In this document: piece by piece, positions 59,744 to 64,000 of the stretch | How positions within the stretch are numbered: the stretch's first letter is position 1 | Layout: each line of letters opens with the position of its first letter | Source of the DNA: Sphagnum compactum | Lineage: Eukaryota; Bryophyta; Sphagnopsida; Sphagnales | Direction: 5' to 3' | Assembly: GCA_965153455.1 (NCBI GenBank) | Contig: OZ234493.1 | Span: forward strand, 2,852,001 to 2,916,000 | DNA length: 64,000 bases | Notes under the pieces: generated by a model | Told to the model about the DNA's origin: nothing | Database searches by the model: none | The model's input: only the letters and a program-made list of their open reading frames with translations | Made by a program: the position numbers and the translations under genes

Positions 59744-62700
59744 ATGGAGGAAGAAGGAGATTCTACTGTCATTACGTTGGACATGGGGTTCGGGTCCTGG
59801 GGATGCCAGGTACGTCTTCTCACAGGGTTATTACACCCGCCTCCCCCGTGGATGCTGCTCCGTTCCTCTCTTTCCCTTTTGTTCCGTCTTCAGTTCCTCT
59901 CTCTTAACCTTCGTTGGAGATGATCGGCAGCATGCATGCTTCCTGGAGTCTTTGATCAAGTAGACAGTACTAGTCAGAGGATAAGCGGCCATAGCTGTAG
60001 TTCTTGGAGTTTACAGCAATGTGCTGTTGTAGTTATAATAGGCAGTACTGTCTTGAGGTTTCCGCCATTGAGCCAGTTATAGAGACGCGTGACTGGGAAG
60101 CCTTTGGTCACATGCTTGTAGTCATACCAACGGGCCTTGAACTGGGAGAGTAGATTGTTGAGGTAGGCCTTGTACTGATCTTTCTGGTTTATCCTTGAAG
60201 CAGAGGTATCATGTTCCCACTGCCTCGGGGCCAATCTCGGTGGTCGTTTGTGGTGATCAAGACAAACCTGCCCTGCTCACATACCCGGACGTTGGACTGA
60301 ACTGTAAGAATCTACATCCTTACCCCAATCCTTGCAGTCCGACTCTGTGGCCTTCAGAATTAGGGTTTTTCTCCTCACACCACGACAGTTTGTTGGATTT
60401 CATGATGCATCATGAGAGGTTGTTGCATTGTTGGAAAAGAGTGCTCAGTGATTGGAGATTTGGGTGTCAAGAAGCTTTGCAGATTTCCAGTTTTCTTTTT
60501 TGAAATGTGGCGTGTTCTTTGATGCATGATCTGAGATGGTGTCTCGCTCACAGGGAAAGTTCTATGTAGTCTGAATCCCATCTTTTTGGTTTTGTTTCGA
60601 TTGCAGATGTATCATGTTTTGAAGGGCTGTTTTCATATCCTGAGGCCTCATCGGTGCTTTACCACAATTTTTGCATATACCATGTTGATGCACTGGGGCA
60701 TGAGGTCAGTATCTTATTCTATCTGGTGGTTGTTGCAACTGTTAGGTACCAAATTTTAAGAAAGGGATGGCAATGTCCCAAGAATGCAGCAACATATCAT
60801 GACTTGAAAGTTTATGTTACCCAATGACAGACAGTATGTATCTTGAGTTGGACAGATTGATTTGTCCAAGAAGCTGGTCACCCATCAACTTTAGATGTCC
60901 AGTCTTGCACAGCTGTCTTTGGAGCCAGAGGTGAGAGGACACACATTGCCATTGGAATGCTCTAACCTGTCACTGTTTTGGCAGGCTTGTTCCCCAGATC
61001 AACCTTCATTGTCTGTGGATGACCTCGCAGACCAATTGGCTGAAGTCTTAGATTTTTTTGGGTGAGTCTTGGCATTGAGCCTCTATTCTCAACATTGAGG
61101 GAGATGTAATGTATCTTGCTGTAAGCACAGCCAGCCTATCAGTACCTCTGATATGGAAATGCCAAGATGAAGTTGAAAGTCTGTTGAGAAAGAGAATTTG
61201 ACTGGCAATTGTAAATTATAGAGCCACTCTACCCTGAATTTGATAAATGAAGAATTTCTTGCTGTCACAGGTTAGATGAAGTTATTGGCCTTGGGGTGAC
61301 AGGTGGAGCATATATTCTTACACATTTTGCGGTATGACAATGGGAATTATCTCTGTTTTATTTGCCACTGTCCACTCCTTTCTTTGCATTTATTGAAATA
61401 ATTCAACTGCAAAGTGAGGATCTGCATGCTGATATGTACACAGGAAGAAGATAGGTTGTTTTGGCTGGTGGGTCTCCTCCTTTAACTAACATGAATGATG
61501 CTGTGGTGTTCTGAGTGTTCTAAACCCATTCCCTGCAATTTTTTCTTGCAGTTGAAATATAGGGAACGTGCACTCGGACTGATATTGGTGTCACCACTCT
61601 GCCAAACGCCCTCATGGACAGAATGGATCTATAATAAGGTGAGCTTTGCAATCAGGGGCTCTTGTGAATTGTGTCATTGAGTGGACTAATAATAGACTGC
61701 ATCATTGGTCTCTATTCATGGCTGATTGGCTCCCATATCTGGTGGTGCAGGCAATAATAAACCTGCTTTACTTCTGTGGAATGTCAGGCTTTGTGAAGGA
61801 TACTTTTTTGCAACGCTATTTTAGTCAGGTAATTAAATGCCGAACTACATACATCTTCAAGACATCTTGATTGTACCCATTGCTAATGAAGATTTTTCTA
61901 CTTGGAGGGGATTTTCTGTCAAGTTATTAGTCTGACATGTGTTATGGCTCCATTATGGCAGGAAGCGCGGACTACTCCAGGTGCTGGGCCAGATGTTATG
62001 ATGACTTATCGCAAAGTAAGTGAACCCATCTCTTTGTACAATAGATGGCTGAGCTTTCAGTGGAAAGATGCTCTGTTCGTGTATATTTTCTCTGTCTTGA
62101 TGTCTTTGAAAGTAATCTTTTGTGACAGATGTGTCATTTGTTTACCGATTTGTTCTTTTTTTTCAATGTGCAGCATTTGGATGATGTTCACAGCAGGAAT
62201 GTTATGCACTACATGCAGGCCATTAACCAGTATGTCCAATTTGACCTTGAATGCCTCAGATAGAAAGCTATTTGCAGGTGTTGTGAATTGGTATAAAGAG
62301 TCAGCTGGGAGAGGGGGTGTGGCAAAAACTTGTGTCCAAGTGGCTAGTTGAAAAAGTCTGATTGGTGCCATCTGATGATGTCTGTAGGCGTGTGGATTTA
62401 AGTGAGAGGGTGAAGAAACTGAAATGCCGCACACTGATTATCGTTGGTGAACATTCCCCTTTCCACCACGAGGCTTTGCACCTCAGTACACAGATGCATA
62501 GGCGATACAATGCATTGATTGAGGTAATCTGAACCCCTTCACAAACCACATTTGCTTGCTGTACAGGAATTACTTCTGCAGATCTTACTTTTATCTTTTA
62601 GTGGGATACAGATATTGCTTGCTAACTTCTCTTGTGCATATGCAGGTTCAAGCTTGTGGGTCTTTGGTGACAGAGGAACAGCCTCATGCTATGTTTGTTC

Positions 62701-62885
62701 CAATGGAGTTATTCTTAATGGGTTACAGCTTTTACCAACGGCCTGTTTACTCACTCTCCTCCACACCCACGAGCCCACTGAGTCCACCCTGTGTTTCCCC
62801 AGAGCTTCTGTCTCCCGAGAGTCTTGGGCTAAAGTTAAAGCCCATAAAGACACGTGTATCTGTACCTGAGGAAGAGAACTGCTGA
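59744..62885 (+). CDS. NDL: NDR-family protein, NDL type (N-MYC downregulated-like)
   Basis: Plant NDL protein: an alpha/beta-hydrolase-fold member without a classical catalytic triad; in plants the family partners G-protein beta-gamma and affects auxin transport. Exons: 59744-59809, 60201-60303, 60607-60704, 60985-61061, 61271-61331, 61552-61638, 61751-61828, 61962-62015, 62174-62229, 62388-62523, 62646-62885; all GT-AG, 351 aa, as expected for the family. Conserved blocks in order: [15 protein letters not shown] (about 43-57), [16 protein letters not shown] (74-89), [20 protein letters not shown] (102-121), [13 protein letters not shown] (123-135), [20 protein letters not shown] (139-158), LKKLKCRT-like [36 protein letters not shown] (273-292), and the Ser/Pro C-terminal signature [20 protein letters not shown]. 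Exon 2 has two adjacent acceptors (GAAG, CAG), so one Gln is optional. The start ATG is the only one fitting the N-terminus. Confidence 0.95.
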
Positions 62886-63185
62886 ATAGAATTCCACCCC
62901 TTGTGTATTCCACTGTCATCCTAGGTGTATATAACTCCTTCCCCTTGTCAGTACATTGAGAGTGTCAAACTGAATGTCACCCCGCGATGACTTAGTCTGT
63001 CCTGGTAACCAAGAGAGATGAGCGGGATCAGTACTGATGGTTATAATGTGTGGCACAAGCATGTCTCCACCGGATCTGCACATCCAGTGGAGTTGTGCCC
63101 ATTCTACACAGGGCTAGGAATTGCCATTTTTGGTGGAAATTTGTTACACCACTCTATACAACTTGTGATGAGGCAAGTCATTTTC

Positions 63186-63191
63186 AATAAA
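63186..63191 (+). terminator. Putative poly(A) signal of the NDL gene
   Basis: AATAAA about 300 bases after the NDL stop, at a distance normal for a plant 3' UTR. No other canonical copy lies nearer. Confidence 0.45.
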
Positions 63192-64000
63192 AGGGTCATG
63201 TATACTATTTTTGCTTCTTTCCCACCTTTTTTCTTTCCTAACTTGATTTCAATACTACACTTCATTTTGTCACTCAGCATTTTCTTGTGATCTTCTGTTA
63301 GCTTATAGCACCTTGATCTGATCATTGGTTAGACCTGATGATAACGGTAGTGAGGAATGTATGGAATCTGTTTTGAACTCTTATGATGTTCACTGAAGTT
63401 TTCTGCAAGCAACTAGAGAAATACCTCAGCTCACTGAATGCATTATTAGTAAACCACTCATGGAATGTGTTGTGTTTACACGTCTTTACTTTGCTTTTTG
63501 TTGTGCTACTAAATCGACACCCTACCCAAACACATTTGAAACTAACGAAAGCATGCAAAGCAAGTCAAAATTTGAAACTCACTTGCAACTACAAAAAATT
63601 CAAGCCCCAAAACATAGAATGAAAAACACAAGACTCTTTGGCATCAAAACATAGAATGACAAACACAGACTCTTTGGCATTTATGCTTTCCTGAAGAAAG
63701 AATTCTGCAGTGTGGTTTGAAAAATGTCTCAGCACAAGATTTGAAGACTCCAAAAACTCTCAAGGATAATCCTCTCCCCCGCCCCAAAACCCCAAAACAC
63801 AAAAACTCTAGAATCTCATTTCCAAGTTTGGTTCTTCAACAAAAATGGTATATAGAAACAATAACATTCATTAGGGTGTTATTTGAATTCTTGTACCTTG
63901 GCAGGAATTATTAATTATTTGTAGAAATGTTTGAAATTTTCCCCCTAAAATTTATTAGAAAATTTATTAAAAAAAAAAAAAAAACCCCAAGGGAAAAAGA
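63192..64000. other. 3' flank of NDL to window end, no gene seen
   Basis: AT-rich toward the end with a poly-A run at the edge. Short open frames have no known motif. Contains the 37-base direct repeat at 63609-63681. Confidence 0.5.
63609..63681. repeat. 37-bp direct repeat, two copies
   Basis: AAAACATAGAATGAAAAACA, CAAGACTCTTTGGCATC at 63609 and a near copy at 63646 with one base fewer. Confidence 0.95.

Noticed and set aside
1-64000. tRNA, rRNA or organelle-derived insertions
   Set aside because: I scanned for tRNA A/B-box-like pairs with matching stems and for familiar rRNA or plastid words and saw none; small or diverged copies could be missed by eye.

Overview
The window looks like nuclear DNA from a streptophyte (land plant or close algal relative). 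Four intron-containing protein genes of typical plant families sit in a large AT-rich background full of simple repeats and decayed transposons. The proteins are clearly plant-type: a myristoylatable CDK-like kinase, isoprenylcysteine methyltransferase, a MYB-CC/PHR1-like factor and an NDR/NDL protein. They are not close to angiosperm versions. A moss, other seedless plant or charophyte would fit, but I cannot fix the taxon from sequence alone.

Layout. 1-2,106 (minus): CRK-type CDK-like kinase, five exons visible, C-terminus beyond the window. 2,107-2,900: its leader and promoter with a long CT tract. 2,900-10,890: AT-rich, no gene, with a dead Copia RNase H piece near 5,620-5,957. 10,897-11,921: a possible LTR-derived island with hairpin-forming repeats. 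12,205-15,030 (minus): a GC-rich Helitron Rep relic with stops and frameshifts and almost no helicase. 15,070-19,140: AT-rich, empty. 19,168-21,250: exon-like segments on the minus strand, not identified. 21,610-23,317 (+): ICMT, four exons. 24,060-24,391 (+): tail of a LINE-type reverse transcriptase. 24,400-39,500: gene desert with minisatellites, a TTTAGGG-containing 30-bp array and four poly-G tracts of about 20 bases. 40,135-46,128 (+): PHR1-like MYB-CC gene, nine exons, one with a GC donor. 46,129-57,900: gene-poor; it holds a second copy of a segment found in the MYB-CC intron 1, tetranucleotide-rich tracts and a small dispersed repeat family. 59,744-62,885 (+): NDL gene, eleven exons, with a probable poly(A) signal at 63,186.

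The four genes do not form a pathway or cluster. Each is a housekeeping or regulatory gene: protein kinase signalling, CaaX-protein methylation, phosphate-type transcription control, and G-protein/auxin-associated NDL function. All exon joins were made by hand from splice signals and family conservation, and the reading frame stays open through every join. I found no convincing undescribed biological system. The best leads are the GC-AG intron inside the MYB DNA-binding domain, whose retention gives an immediate stop, the intron/3'-flank duplicate of the MYB-CC gene with an exon-like open frame, and the unidentified exon-like block next to ICMT.
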